In this document: in pieces, positions 36,601 to 45,315 of the stretch | Layout of the letters: each line of letters begins with the position of its first letter | How positions within the stretch are numbered: position 1 is the stretch's first letter | From: Lachnospiraceae bacterium V9D3004 | Lineage (GTDB): Bacteria; Bacillota; Clostridia; Lachnospirales; Lachnospiraceae | Length of the DNA: 64,000 nt | Assembly (NCBI GenBank): GCA_000621985.1 | Contig: JHWW01000010.1 | Span: 62,001-126,000, forward strand | Direction: 5' to 3' | Translations under genes and position numbers: made by a program | Notes under the pieces: model-generated | Seen by the model: the letters and a program-made list of their open reading frames with translations, nothing else | Told to the model about the DNA's origin: nothing | Databases searched by the model: none

Positions 36601-39600
36601 TGTATACCTGTCGGTATCGGTCAGACCGTCATTTGCACTGCCGGAGTATACAACGTTCACCATTCCGTTACCGGGCGCCTTATCATAAATCTCAGGTACA
36701 TATTCGGCTTCCTGCCACATACTTGTATAATCATTCTCATCTTCATCAGTATCCTCAGAATATATCTGCTTATACGTATCCGATGAAAATGCGTATTCGA
36801 CCGTAGGAATATACCCTTCGTCTCCGTTCGAATTAAGATCAAGTTCGAATCCGGGTGTGTTATTGGCATCATTTCCCTCATATATGATCGTACCGAATCC
36901 GTCATATGAATCCTGTATTGTCTTAAGACCTGCCATATCGATATCATCATTCGTTACAATTACAGGAATGTTCTCACCCATACCAGAAGAAGTTGTTACC
37001 GTGGGGGCATGAACTTCGGCATCTTCTGACAACGTGATCTCACTCTCATTACCTAGAGAATCCGCTACCGTGACAGTTAATGTATCATTCACTCCGATCC
37101 ACTTCGAATAATCTTTTAGCAGTACCGGTTCTTCAAGATCTTCAGGCGTTCCGCCGTTAACAGATTCACTTGTTACCGTTATCTCATCAATACCGCTGTG
37201 GTTATCTCTGATCTTTGCGGCTCTTACGTACTTCTTATCTGTTGCGGGATCATTCTTGTCCGGTTTCACAACAGAATAAAGTTCTGCCGAAGGGCCGACA
37301 CCGTCTATCGTATATTTCCTTACGATGAATCCCGATTCATTACCCGCAGCATCGATCACCTGTGATACAAGATATATATTATTGCAATCCTTCGGACATG
37401 CGGGAAGAGTAAGATTCTCTTCAAGTCTGTCTCCATCCCATCTGTATCCCCAGTTATTAAGAAGCGGTCTGTTATCATCATCCGTCTTAACATTAACGTA
37501 ACCTGAACCGTCGTACTTCTTCATGTATTCTTCTATTGTCAGTTCTTCGTAATCATTGACCCAGCCTTCGCCTTCAACATAATGTTGTCCGGTATAACTT
37601 TGAACGGTCGGGACAGTGATATCATCTAACATGTCACTGATGAAATTACAGTTGTCGTCAATGAATTCATCCGTAACAAATGCATATCTGAGTATTCTCC
37701 TGTTCTTTCTGTCAGTGTCCTTTATCTCAGGTTCATTCTTAAGAACATACGTTGCGATCCCGAGATATTCACCGCTTCGGTATACATCTTTTGTTTCATC
37801 TGCCCAGACGGAATATGTATATATCAGTTCATCACTGACACTTGTATAATACGAGAAATCAATACCGTTTTCCATACTCCACAGATACAAAAGGCAGTTG
37901 AATTCCACATATTCATCCTTACCCGAAGACGGTTCGGGATATGAATCCGGCATCGATTCGTGGTACTCATTGTAGCTTTCAACATAATCATCATATTTAT
38001 CTGCATAATAATTCTTCTTGTAAACCGACAACTCAGCATCAATATCGATATCATTATCTTCTTTCCACTGCTTAAGCTCTTCGTACGTAACAGTCTTTTC
38101 TTCTGTTTCACTTCCTATCGAAAGAGAAACATCCGGTGCGCTCCTGTCATAAGTATATACTGCAAGCGGCACTTCTACAGACACCATCTCATCCGCATTA
38201 TCAGTCTCGCTTCTGAAGCCGTTTTCATCCCTGTTACGATAACGACCCGAATAATGATCTTTGGAAGTTATAACAACCTGTTTGCCGTCTTTATCAGTAA
38301 GATATGTTGCAATATGAACATAAGCAGCATAGGTTCCGTCCTTCGGAAGAGTATACGATGTTATCTTCGTTACTTCATCGTCTTCATTCGTAAACTCTTC
38401 TTCCGATTCCATATATGCATTGATATCAACGGTTATTCCTTTTGTATTAACCGTGTTATCCGTACCGTCCTGATATCTTTTATAAGTAACATCCTCGAAT
38501 GAACACGGTAACGGTATTGTACGAACAGGCTTATCTCCCTTTTTTTTGTAACCGAATATCTTATCTCCTTCCACATCATCCACAGGCCATATCTCGATAT
38601 AAGAATTGGCATAATCAATATCCGTATCGGGATTAATATACTCCGATGCATTTTCTCCGAGCACGAATGTAACAGGTTCAACTATGCTGCGATGCACCGA
38701 AGAAAATGTTGAGTTCCCCTGATATGCATCATAACCGTTCAGTGAATTGTATTCTGAATCCAGTTCAAGGAACAATCTGTTTGTATTGGAATACGTGCCG
38801 TAAGTGCTTATATCACTATCCTGCAGTTCAAGATCGGGATACTTTGGTCCTCTCTTAACGAATTCCTCATCAAGTATATCAAGAGTATATCTTTTAACCG
38901 ATCCGGTTACCTCCTCACCGATCTGTTCATTGACATTCTCCGTCACCGTGTCTTCCTTAAATGATCCGTCATCGTTATATGAGATATCATGTATTAAATA
39001 TCTGGTCGTCTTTGTAGTATACGGAGCAAATATAAGATCGCATTTCCACTGCCATGAAGCTCCTCCGAACACACCGAGAGAACCGTAGCGCGGCTTGTCG
39101 GGATCCGCATACTCGTCTTTACTTACTGTATAATCACCGTTGCAGCTAAGCTTTATATATTCTTTTCCGTCAGCCTTCGTATATATGACCCCGTTCATCC
39201 TTAAAAGTTCAAGTTCATCTTCGCTAAGTCCGCCCTCAGCCGGAGTCCACAGATATTCAAGCGGAATCGCGCTCGTATCGAATACTATATCAAGCGGATC
39301 CTCTTCAGACGCTTTAAGTCTTCCTCCGATAAGTTTTCCGGCATTCGGCATTCCATCATTTCTTATAAAATTCCAATTGCCTGCATTCCAGTATATGTCC
39401 GTCGTCGATCTGATAACGAACTTATAACTGTTGGTTCTCTTAAGCCTTCCGCTTCCGTCTTCAAGGAACGAACCCGGCGCATAATCGATCTCAATATCAT
39501 CTTCATTCGCCTTTGAGTATTCAACGAACTGCTCAACGTAATGATTACCGTCTTCATCAGTGCTCTTTATCGGTCCCACATCAGAGGTATCCATATACAG

Positions 39601-42600
39601 ATCACAGTATTCGACACTGCTCAACCCGTTACTCTCATCATGATATGCCACGTATGCGATCTTATCAAAAGCCACTCTCACAGGCACGTCAAATGATACG
39701 AACATCTCATCGCAGATCTCATAATCATATATGTCCTGTTCGGGAATATATACCATTGCATGTCCATTATTACCGTAGGTAAGTTTGATATCCACATCTT
39801 TCGTCTCATTCCCCTGAAGATATCTGCATGAGACTTTATATGTCGATTCCGCATATCCTCCGTTTTCTTTTGTTGCTTCCGATGGATCATCAAGTGGCTT
39901 AAGACTGTATGCAGGCTTGCCTTTTTCCTTTAATGTGTTGTAATCTATGTTAAGTCTGTCCGATACGGTCTCTTTATCATCAAATGCAGGATCATTACTG
40001 ATAAGCAGCTCATCTTTGTTAACCTCGTCACGTTTAAGTCCCAGATCAGCGGGGTCAAGCAGATATACTTCATATTTGCCGACGTCATATGATGAACTCT
40101 TATAGCGCGGCAAAACCCGAAGCGTGATATTACCGGGCATCTGTTCTTCGGCCTGTTGGATGTATTTTCTTACTACCGGTTCCATCCTTTCCGTCGATAT
40201 CATTGTCTCAATATACGGATGCACAAGTCTCATCCATCCCGTCTTGCTGTTAATATTACCTGCCTCATCAACACCTTCCAGTGTTACCGGTACTATGACA
40301 TCTTCTTTTGTTCCCGCTTTGCTGTTATCAACCCTTTTTGCTTCCACGACAACATTACCCGAACTCCAGTACAATGGATCAAGAGTTATTACTTTTGCAT
40401 AATTACCTGTTGTCCCTGCTTCAATATTGCCTTCGAATACCGGATCATCAAGCCCCTCTGCAATTACCCTTATATGAACTTTCTCATTTACATTACCGAT
40501 CTTAAGCACTGCATCCTGCATGGGTGATGCGCAAAAATCCGTGTCATCACTGTTATTCACATAATTGATCACTGCCCTGGATGGTATATCAACGTTATCG
40601 GAATGTGAATCCTCAATGTTCATATACACGTTAGGCGCAGACTTATCATAACTTACATTGGTATTCTGCGGAATGATCGCCGACTTCCAGTCGGATATAA
40701 GCTCCAATCTGTTTGTATCTTCACTATAACTGAATACTCCGTAATTCTTTGTATGAGTCATCTCATCTCCGGCGAGATTCTTAACCGTTCCTTCAAAATA
40801 TATTGAATTAGGGTCATAAATGCCGTCATCGTCACAACATACAAGATTAACATTCTTATGCCCATACCAGCCGGTTATCGGGACGTCATAATGAATAACG
40901 GTATTCTCGGATTCCGCTTCGTTATTGATCTGCTTCATTGCCGCTTCCGAATCGGATGTTGTATTGATCTCATCGGATTCTCCGTATGTGATTATTGTAT
41001 ATTGGGGATTTCCTTCATTATCCCTGTTCGTATCATCAAGTTTTGCAACACATATATCTATAAAACCGCCGTCAAGGGCTCTGTCAAGAGTGCCGTTCTT
41101 TCCATATCTGTACAAAGCTGTGGGAAGCTTGTCAAGGTACACTTCCGTACCGTTATAGACAGTCCATCCCGAAGGATCAAACGTCTCTCCCGCATTACGT
41201 ATCTCACTGCTTTCACGAACCACTTTATAGAATGTGGTATAACCATCTCCGGATCTTGCGCCGGTAATGGTCATATAAGCCGCACCCCTTTTATTATTCT
41301 GAATTGAAGGAGTCGCTTCGTTACTTCCAAGCATGGGTTTATTGGATGCATCATTCTTATCGATCCTTAATGAAGCATTAAGCGGTACCATTCTTGCGTT
41401 GGTATATACTCCTCCGCTAACTTTGGTACTGTATTTTTTCGTTTCATCGTTAAATGTGTAATTACGTCCCACATACTGAAACGGAATAAGGTATTCATCA
41501 AGATAAAATACCGGTGTTGGAACAGATGTATCAAGCTTACAGTTGAATACGACATCTATACCGACATTATCACCTTTTTTAACATAACCGCTCTTATTAT
41601 CCGTATGAATATTGATCTCTTTTATCTTCGGATCCGAACCGTCATATACAGGCATTCGTTTCACATCATTGCCGTTGATATCTTTGCCTGCTACCGGCTG
41701 AAGCGGAAAACCTTCTTCAACAACCATTCTGTTGCCGCCCGCATCCTTAATCGCTCCTTTATACATTCTGTCCGTCTCATTAAGCTGAAGAGATTTTCTT
41801 GTGAATATTTTGTTATATGTCTCTCTCTGCTTCGGATCGAACTTCTGACATGCATTGATCCATTCCATATTACCGTCACGTCCGGTCCTTGTTACCTGCT
41901 TACCCAGTGCCGGTATTGAAAATGAAGTATGTTTCCACCTCTCATCCAGATCAAGCTTAAAAATCAGACAACTGTCTGAAACTTCCGTTCCGCTGTAATT
42001 AATACTGCTCATAGTTCCGCAGTAATCCGCAAATACGGTACTGTTCTTCGTATTCTTTTCCACTCCCGATGAATCGGTGATCGCAAGCGCAAGTCTCGGA
42101 TACGCCCTAAGATAAGACGATCTTGTATATCCGTACTTGCTCTCGCTGTAAGCCGTCAGCTCCGAATCCCTGTATAACATCTTGCCAAGCTTTACCGGCC
42201 CGTCAAATCTGAGAACTACATACATATCATCGGCGTCCGCTTTGGTATATGAGAGAATACCCCTGTGATCTTTTCCGTCTTTTGCGGTATCCCCTGCAGG
42301 AATTGGAAGATTGGTAAGATATGCCTCCTCAAGCATGGTTTCTTTGGAGGGAAGCAAAAACTTAAGAGCCGATAACCTTACTTCATCCGCCATCTTTGAA
42401 GAAAGTTCAAGATACAGATATCTGAAACCGTCACTTTTATCCTTATTGATCTTATTGATATCTATATTTCCAGACATTGTAAGAGTCTGTCCGGCTGTCG
42501 TACATATCTGTGACGCGATCTCTTTTCCTGTACTGTCTTTTAATACAACTTTAAATCCCTTCCCCGTACTCTTTCCGGAAATGCTGTCTACTTTAATTGA

Positions 42601-43263
42601 TATATTGTAATCAACGGTTTTTTTACTTCCGTCAATGAGATCGTTTACCATGACCGCTCTTGTATATTTTTCATTTTTACCAAGCTTCATGGAACCCGGA
42701 AGAAAACCGGCACCTGATTCGGATACACTGGTAGCGTCGCTTACAACGAATCCGTGTCCTCCGGCAAGATAATTCTGACTTGAGATTATCTTGCCGCCCC
42801 GGTTGAAAGACGTATATCTGCTTTTTGAATCATAAGTGATCTTATTATTACCTTTAAGCTTATTATTCAGTACGTAGATCTTATTAATGATATCTTTTTC
42901 CTGTCTTATTATATCAAGACCTTTTCGCTTATCATTGTATGTACTGCAATAATTATTCCAATAGGTATCTCCGTCATTAAACAGATATTCAAAATAATTG
43001 TGAGCAGCAGCATCCGCTCTCTCATTCTCGCCGTCAGCACTCACAATACTAAGATTAGGCATCAGATACAGATCGTCGTAATCATCGAACTTAACATTAT
43101 CCGGTTCTGCAGCCATGGCAACGCTTACGTCATCGTTACTTTCGCCTCCCGTAAATAACGTTCGGATAAGGCCTGTAACGTTCATGTCAAGCACAAGCAA
43201 TACCGCGAGCGCACATGCGATAATCCTCCTGATAAGAATAGTTGCCTTCTTCCGCTCCTTCAT
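33619..43263 (-). CDS. Giant secreted Ig-like repeat protein 2 (about 3214 residues), function unknown
   Basis: No catalytic family recognised. The chosen ATG at 43263 follows an AAGGAGG site and gives a signal peptide with a long basic n-region (MKERKKATILIRR) and hydrophobic core. The N-terminal 900 residues contain a distinct beta-rich region with many Tyr/Asn/Asp. From about residue 900 on, Ig-like modules recur, with openings such as DKSAPNVYM, DRSAPDVSL and DTEAPELTI and endings such as DAAGNES and DTAGNET. The protein is strongly acidic overall and has no LPXTG motif or C-terminal anchor. The frame is open 43 codons further upstream through a 12-bp repeat tract, but that region lacks a ribosome site and overlaps a possible promoter. 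First gene of a two-gene, 18-kb operon. A structural or adhesive surface role is inference. Confidence 0.84.
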   Translation of the reverse strand: MKERKKATILIRRIIACALAVLLVLDMNVTGLIRTLFTGGESNDDVSVAMAAEPDNVKFDDYDDLYLMPNLSIVSADGENERADAAAHNYFEYLFNDGDTYWNNYCSTYNDKRKGLDIIRQEKDIINKIYVLNNKLKGNNKITYDSKSRYTSFNRGGKIISSQNYLAGGHGFVVSDATSVSESGAGFLPGSMKLGKNEKYTRAVMVNDLIDGSKKTVDYNISIKVDSISGKSTGKGFKVVLKDSTGKEIASQICTTAGQTLTMSGNIDINKINKDKSDGFRYLYLELSSKMADEVRLSALKFLLPSKETMLEEAYLTNLPIPAGDTAKDGKDHRGILSYTKADADDMYVVLRFDGPVKLGKMLYRDSELTAYSESKYGYTRSSYLRAYPRLALAITDSSGVEKNTKNSTVFADYCGTMSSINYSGTEVSDSCLIFKLDLDERWKHTSFSIPALGKQVTRTGRDGNMEWINACQKFDPKQRETYNKIFTRKSLQLNETDRMYKGAIKDAGGNRMVVEEGFPLQPVAGKDINGNDVKRMPVYDGSDPKIKEINIHTDNKSGYVKKGDNVGIDVVFNCKLDTSVPTPVFYLDEYLIPFQYVGRNYTFNDETKKYSTKVSGGVYTNARMVPLNASLRIDKNDASNKPMLGSNEATPSIQNNKRGAAYMTITGARSGDGYTTFYKVVRESSEIRNAGETFDPSGWTVYNGTEVYLDKLPTALYRYGKNGTLDRALDGGFIDICVAKLDDTNRDNEGNPQYTIITYGESDEINTTSDSEAAMKQINNEAESENTVIHYDVPITGWYGHKNVNLVCCDDDGIYDPNSIYFEGTVKNLAGDEMTHTKNYGVFSYSEDTNRLELISDWKSAIIPQNTNVSYDKSAPNVYMNIEDSHSDNVDIPSRAVINYVNNSDDTDFCASPMQDAVLKIGNVNEKVHIRVIAEGLDDPVFEGNIEAGTTGNYAKVITLDPLYWSSGNVVVEAKRVDNSKAGTKEDVIVPVTLEGVDEAGNINSKTGWMRLVHPYIETMISTERMEPVVRKYIQQAEEQMPGNITLRVLPRYKSSSYDVGKYEVYLLDPADLGLKRDEVNKDELLISNDPAFDDKETVSDRLNIDYNTLKEKGKPAYSLKPLDDPSEATKENGGYAESTYKVSCRYLQGNETKDVDIKLTYGNNGHAMVYIPEQDIYDYEICDEMFVSFDVPVRVAFDKIAYVAYHDESNGLSSVEYCDLYMDTSDVGPIKSTDEDGNHYVEQFVEYSKANEDDIEIDYAPGSFLEDGSGRLKRTNSYKFVIRSTTDIYWNAGNWNFIRNDGMPNAGKLIGGRLKASEEDPLDIVFDTSAIPLEYLWTPAEGGLSEDELELLRMNGVIYTKADGKEYIKLSCNGDYTVSKDEYADPDKPRYGSLGVFGGASWQWKCDLIFAPYTTKTTRYLIHDISYNDDGSFKEDTVTENVNEQIGEEVTGSVKRYTLDILDEEFVKRGPKYPDLELQDSDISTYGTYSNTNRLFLELDSEYNSLNGYDAYQGNSTFSSVHRSIVEPVTFVLGENASEYINPDTDIDYANSYIEIWPVDDVEGDKIFGYKKKGDKPVRTIPLPCSFEDVTYKRYQDGTDNTVNTKGITVDINAYMESEEEFTNEDDEVTKITSYTLPKDGTYAAYVHIATYLTDKDGKQVVITSKDHYSGRYRNRDENGFRSETDNADEMVSVEVPLAVYTYDRSAPDVSLSIGSETEEKTVTYEELKQWKEDNDIDIDAELSVYKKNYYADKYDDYVESYNEYHESMPDSYPEPSSGKDEYVEFNCLLYLWSMENGIDFSYYTSVSDELIYTYSVWADETKDVYRSGEYLGIATYVLKNEPEIKDTDRKNRRILRYAFVTDEFIDDNCNFISDMLDDITVPTVQSYTGQHYVEGEGWVNDYEELTIEEYMKKYDGSGYVNVKTDDDNRPLLNNWGYRWDGDRLEENLTLPACPKDCNNIYLVSQVIDAAGNESGFIVRKYTIDGVGPSAELYSVVKPDKNDPATDKKYVRAAKIRDNHSGIDEITVTSESVNGGTPEDLEEPVLLKDYSKWIGVNDTLTVTVADSLGNESEITLSEDAEVHAPTVTTSSGMGENIPVIVTNDDIDMAGLKTIQDSYDGFGTIIYEGNDANNTPGFELDLNSNGDEGYIPTVEYAFSSDTYKQIYSEDTDEDENDYTSMWQEAEYVPEIYDKAPGNGMVNVVYSGSANDGLTDTDRYTVKTNILLPADKVARNYVITFRFGNGTGQYVYKTIGYTVPALPDGNRISFTPAVGTNAQTLVFNEPLKIITRESGDDEDDPAEYTTSTKVYFDYNGKYTINYVDLKGDTGKQTLLLNAVDKSWVPDIEKTYNDDGTVTIELDSGYKNAYGMTFASLKGDGYEITPTDDELRMMTVGEGEAAVTVYKYAKVTASGNASFVINIYSPDENEGSGVRINNFTYDVGGFARTGHEYELQYSRTKTITDSSNKYDPVDVRLIIPEGTEILSTDGDSYTFTENRSYKFTVRYADGYVMDIPAEVDCISEREADDEDYSAPVIDGINYYIRNDAETIDITEYSDNTGVPESAPLTNSKVYAKIRAIDLDTAGEINPLKVTLEDYNSTTAVSDKKVVLDENDPLTVIFSVNASVKVTIEDLSGQKVEQYITVSNITDRQLVTGNVRYVRCGLTQTKAYIDLPEGVSLRDMNGIQTLEKTGVDAGKKVEYYHLFTQSGTFTFKLTDGKGNIADITTRQVEVDREPLILEEKARTPETPDWGEPQLVDISANLYLESVELLNPDGTRSDLTVYANEKKASINFNKNATVILDATAVNGSKARLTVSADKIRSNPEPPDLILTKEYVPESNMYKITAKAIDSLPAGSYSADCDIHIEPPKDAVEFDEGELLKDNGPITMVLTREASFCVAESGTYSVKAYNMAAGSTEKSVDITLDTEAPELTITEDSAKSSATHKAYKASITEDGYIWYAGNGTEEVVETDDEGNVIMSYKTGLVKAGEEYDLTIDKNGSCVIKASDTAGNETEKEIMVTGLDEEAPKITSPGETIAVGEAELTGRTTEDKAASLKDILAGYFEVSDDVSAPSEITKNIILPEYVTSDGMLMKGTYTAQVEAYDKAGRKSRVSFIFILTVAEVKTYPELKEFGVNGTPLKENGYYSADDTTLTLGGVPAKASVYYAKGDYTGAQMKYKGNKVDGMSISAERGCTYTIMLKLKDLSIHIYHVVVL

Positions 43264-43285
43264 ATTCTTCCTCCTTGCTATATCC

Positions 43286-43357
43286 GATGCATTTTCTGAT
43301 GCTATGTTTGATTCTATGTTAGATTTTATGTTAGATCCCATATCTGATCTTATGTCA
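43286..43357 (-). repeat. Six 12-bp tandem repeats upstream of giant gene 2
   Basis: Six consecutive units of the form GAT(G/T/C)(C/T)(A/T)(T/C)... fill 43286-43357, for example GATTCTATGTTA and GATTTTATGTTA. They lie 23 bases upstream of the chosen start codon, probably in the 5' untranslated leader. Read in the frame of the gene they encode SNIx-like tetrapeptides, so a translated N-terminal extension cannot be excluded. Copy-number change would be in frame. Confidence 0.75.
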
Positions 43358-43387
43358 GTGTTTTGGATCACATAGTACATACATGTT

Positions 43388-43415
43388 ATCATACATAATA
43401 ACTGAATCTTTGTAA
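43388..43415 (-). promoter_or_regulatory. Possible promoter of the giant-protein operon
   Basis: Minus strand: TTACAA (43410-43415), 16-base spacer, TATGAT (43388-43393). Transcription would begin near 43381, inside the open frame but upstream of the 12-bp repeats, supporting the downstream start codon at 43263. Confidence 0.45.
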
Positions 43416-43454
43416 AATGTATAGTAACCCCAGGGCTACCTTTTCACATATTTA

Positions 43455-43494
43455 GAAATGAGCAGAGGTGAAAGCCTCTGCTCATTTCTTTTTG
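43455..43494. terminator. Stem-loop between the thioesterase gene and giant gene 2
   Basis: GAAATGAGCAGAGG (43455-43468) and its exact complement (43475-43488) form a 14-bp stem with a 6-base loop. The T-tract (TTTTTG) is on the plus-strand side; on the minus strand only TAAATATG follows. It most likely ends the glgC-to-thioesterase transcript, perhaps also blocking antisense transcription from the right. Confidence 0.72.
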
Positions 43495-43501
43495 TGATTC
43501 A

Positions 43502-43873
43502 TTAATTCAATTTTCCCAGAAATCTGGCACAATCAATAATAACCCTCTTATGTACGGCTTTTGCAATACATTTATCTTCATCCCAGGCCTCTGCTTCAAA
43601 TGTCAGATTCCTTCCATCAACTTCTGTAAGAGTACTTACAGCCCATACTTTTTTGTCAGGGGGAGTTGCAGCTATATGGTTTATCTCCATATATACCCCT
43701 ACCGTTGAGGATCCTTCTTCGATGTACGAAGCCACACTTTCAAAGCAAGCCTGTTCAATAAGTGCAACTACAGCCGGGGTAGCAAATACATTAAGATCAC
43801 CACTTTTCATGTTTACGGCAGTCTTGTCCGGACTTACCACTGTATCCGCCCTACCGGTTATGCCTGTCTTCAT
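43502..43873 (-). CDS. Hotdog-fold thioesterase, FlK-like
   Basis: A 123-residue single hotdog domain resembling fluoroacetyl-CoA thioesterase FlK and related acyl-CoA-binding proteins: ATPAVVALIEQACFESVA (the helix bearing Thr and Glu), STVGVYMEINHIAATP, and AEAWDEDKCIAKAVHKRVII as the last strands. Substrate is unknown; fluoroacetate itself is unlikely. AAGGAGAA precedes the ATG at 43873, two bases after the spoVG stop codon, so the two genes are coupled. An ATG two codons earlier would overlap spoVG. Confidence 0.8.
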   Translation of the reverse strand: MKTGITGRADTVVSPDKTAVNMKSGDLNVFATPAVVALIEQACFESVASYIEEGSSTVGVYMEINHIAATPPDKKVWAVSTLTEVDGRNLTFEAEAWDEDKCIAKAVHKRVIIDCARFLGKLN

Positions 43874-43875
43874 GA

Positions 43876-44142
43876 TCATTCTCCTTCTGCAAGTACTTCT
43901 TCGTATTTATCGATGATCAGTCTCTGAATCTCTTCTCTTGTTTCTGAATTAACCGGATGAGCTACATCTTTGTATTCTCCGTCTCCCATCCTTCTGCTTG
44001 GCATAGCAATGAATAAACCTTTTTCTCCCTCAATTACTTTGACATCATGTACTACAAATACATCATCGATTGTTATTGAAGCTACGGCCTTCATCTTGCT
44101 TTCTTTGTTGATCAGTCTAACTCTTACGTCTGTTATCTTCAT
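43876..44142 (-). CDS. spoVG: SpoVG-family regulator
   Basis: An 88-residue protein starting [39 protein letters not shown], followed by [22 protein letters not shown], the full SpoVG signature. SpoVG binds nucleic acids and affects septation and surface traits in many Bacillota, including non-spore-formers, so its presence does not prove sporulation. It follows glgD by about 50 bases and precedes the thioesterase gene. An AAGGGAG site lies upstream at a somewhat long distance. Confidence 0.94.
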   Translation of the reverse strand: MKITDVRVRLINKESKMKAVASITIDDVFVVHDVKVIEGEKGLFIAMPSRRMGDGEYKDVAHPVNSETREEIQRLIIDKYEEVLAEGE

Positions 44143-44193
44143 AAATTATGCTTTCTCCCTTCCTGTAAATCTTAACCCCTATTTTCATTATGA

Positions 44194-45315
44194 TCAGAAT
44201 ACATATCTTTCATTCTGCTCAACAACAACTTTCACGGAATCCGGACTTCCCACGAAGGATGAGTTGGCTCTGATTGTATCCCTTGTTTCTATAATGCAAT
44301 TCTCAATGTACGTGTTATCCCCTATATAAACGTCATTAAGAATAATAGAGTTCTTGATCGTGCAGTTGTTGCCAACATACACTTCCTTAAACAGAACAGA
44401 ATCATACACCTGTCCGTTTATTATACATCCGCTTGAAACTATACTGTTGCGGACATTCGAACCCGGATTATATTTTGCGGGCGGATGATCCTCCACCTTG
44501 GAATATACATCCGGATATTCCCTGAAGAAATAATGTCTTATCTTATCATTCAGGAAATCCATATTGGTTTTGTAATATGAAGCAACCGTTGCGATATTAC
44601 TCCAGTAATCCTTGTGCTCATATGCATATATTCGTTTGATGCCTTTGTATCTGATTATGATATCTCTTACGAAATCATATCTCTCTTCTTCATCGGCGCT
44701 CTCAATAAGTTCAATAAGAAGCCTTCTTCTTATAACGTATATACCCATTGAGACCATTCCACTGTCTGCCTGAACCGGCTTCTCTTCGAATGACGTTACC
44801 CTGTTGTCATCATTCACCGTTACAACACCGAATCTGCTGGCATCATCCATATTGGACAGATTATGTGTAACTATCGTTATGTCTGCATTCTTATCAATAT
44901 GATATTCAAGCACCTTGCTGTAATCCATCTTATATACTCCGTCACCGGAAGCGATCACAACATAAGGTTCATGACTGTTCTTTAAGAAATCTATGTTCTG
45001 AGCAATGGAATCCGCGGTACCTCTGTACCAGCTTCCGTTGTCAGGTGTTATCGTAGGTGTAAATACATACAGACCGCCCTGTTTTCTTCCGAAATCCCAC
45101 CATTTTGATGAATTAAGATGTTCATTAAGTGATCTCGCATTATATTGAGTAAATACAGCCACTTTCTGTATATGTGAATTAGACATGTTACTGAGCACAA
45201 AATCTATACATCTGTAACCGCCGGCAATAGGCATGGCCGACAATGCCCGCCTGGAAGTAAGTTCCTTCATTTTGTTACTCTTGCCGCCTGCTAAAACAAT
45301 TCCAACCGCTCTCAT
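44194..45315 (-). CDS. glgD: Glucose-1-phosphate adenylyltransferase subunit GlgD
   Basis: The non-catalytic or regulatory partner of GlgC in Bacillota. The 373-residue protein has a nucleotidyltransferase fold followed by a left-handed beta-helix (hexapeptide-like repeats such as GNNCTIKNSIILNDVYIGDNTYIENCII). The usual GGxGTRL loop reads LAGGKSNKMKELTSRRALSAMP, lacking the catalytic Arg pattern, which is typical of GlgD. Its ATG overlaps the glgC stop codon (TAATG), so the two subunits are made together. Confidence 0.93.
   Translation of the reverse strand: MRAVGIVLAGGKSNKMKELTSRRALSAMPIAGGYRCIDFVLSNMSNSHIQKVAVFTQYNARSLNEHLNSSKWWDFGRKQGGLYVFTPTITPDNGSWYRGTADSIAQNIDFLKNSHEPYVVIASGDGVYKMDYSKVLEYHIDKNADITIVTHNLSNMDDASRFGVVTVNDDNRVTSFEEKPVQADSGMVSMGIYVIRRRLLIELIESADEEERYDFVRDIIIRYKGIKRIYAYEHKDYWSNIATVASYYKTNMDFLNDKIRHYFFREYPDVYSKVEDHPPAKYNPGSNVRNSIVSSGCIINGQVYDSVLFKEVYVGNNCTIKNSIILNDVYIGDNTYIENCIIETRDTIRANSSFVGSPDSVKVVVEQNERYVF

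Noticed and set aside
43264-43392. Upstream extension of giant gene 2 to an ATG at 43392
   Set aside because: No ribosome site there, a possible promoter overlaps that codon, and an AAGGAGG site stands right before the ATG at 43263. Kept as an open question because the 12-bp repeats are in frame.
24997-43392. Many plus-strand open frames of 60-200 codons across the giant genes
   Set aside because: They lack ribosome sites and recognisable domains, and reflect the antisense of repetitive, acidic coding sequence.
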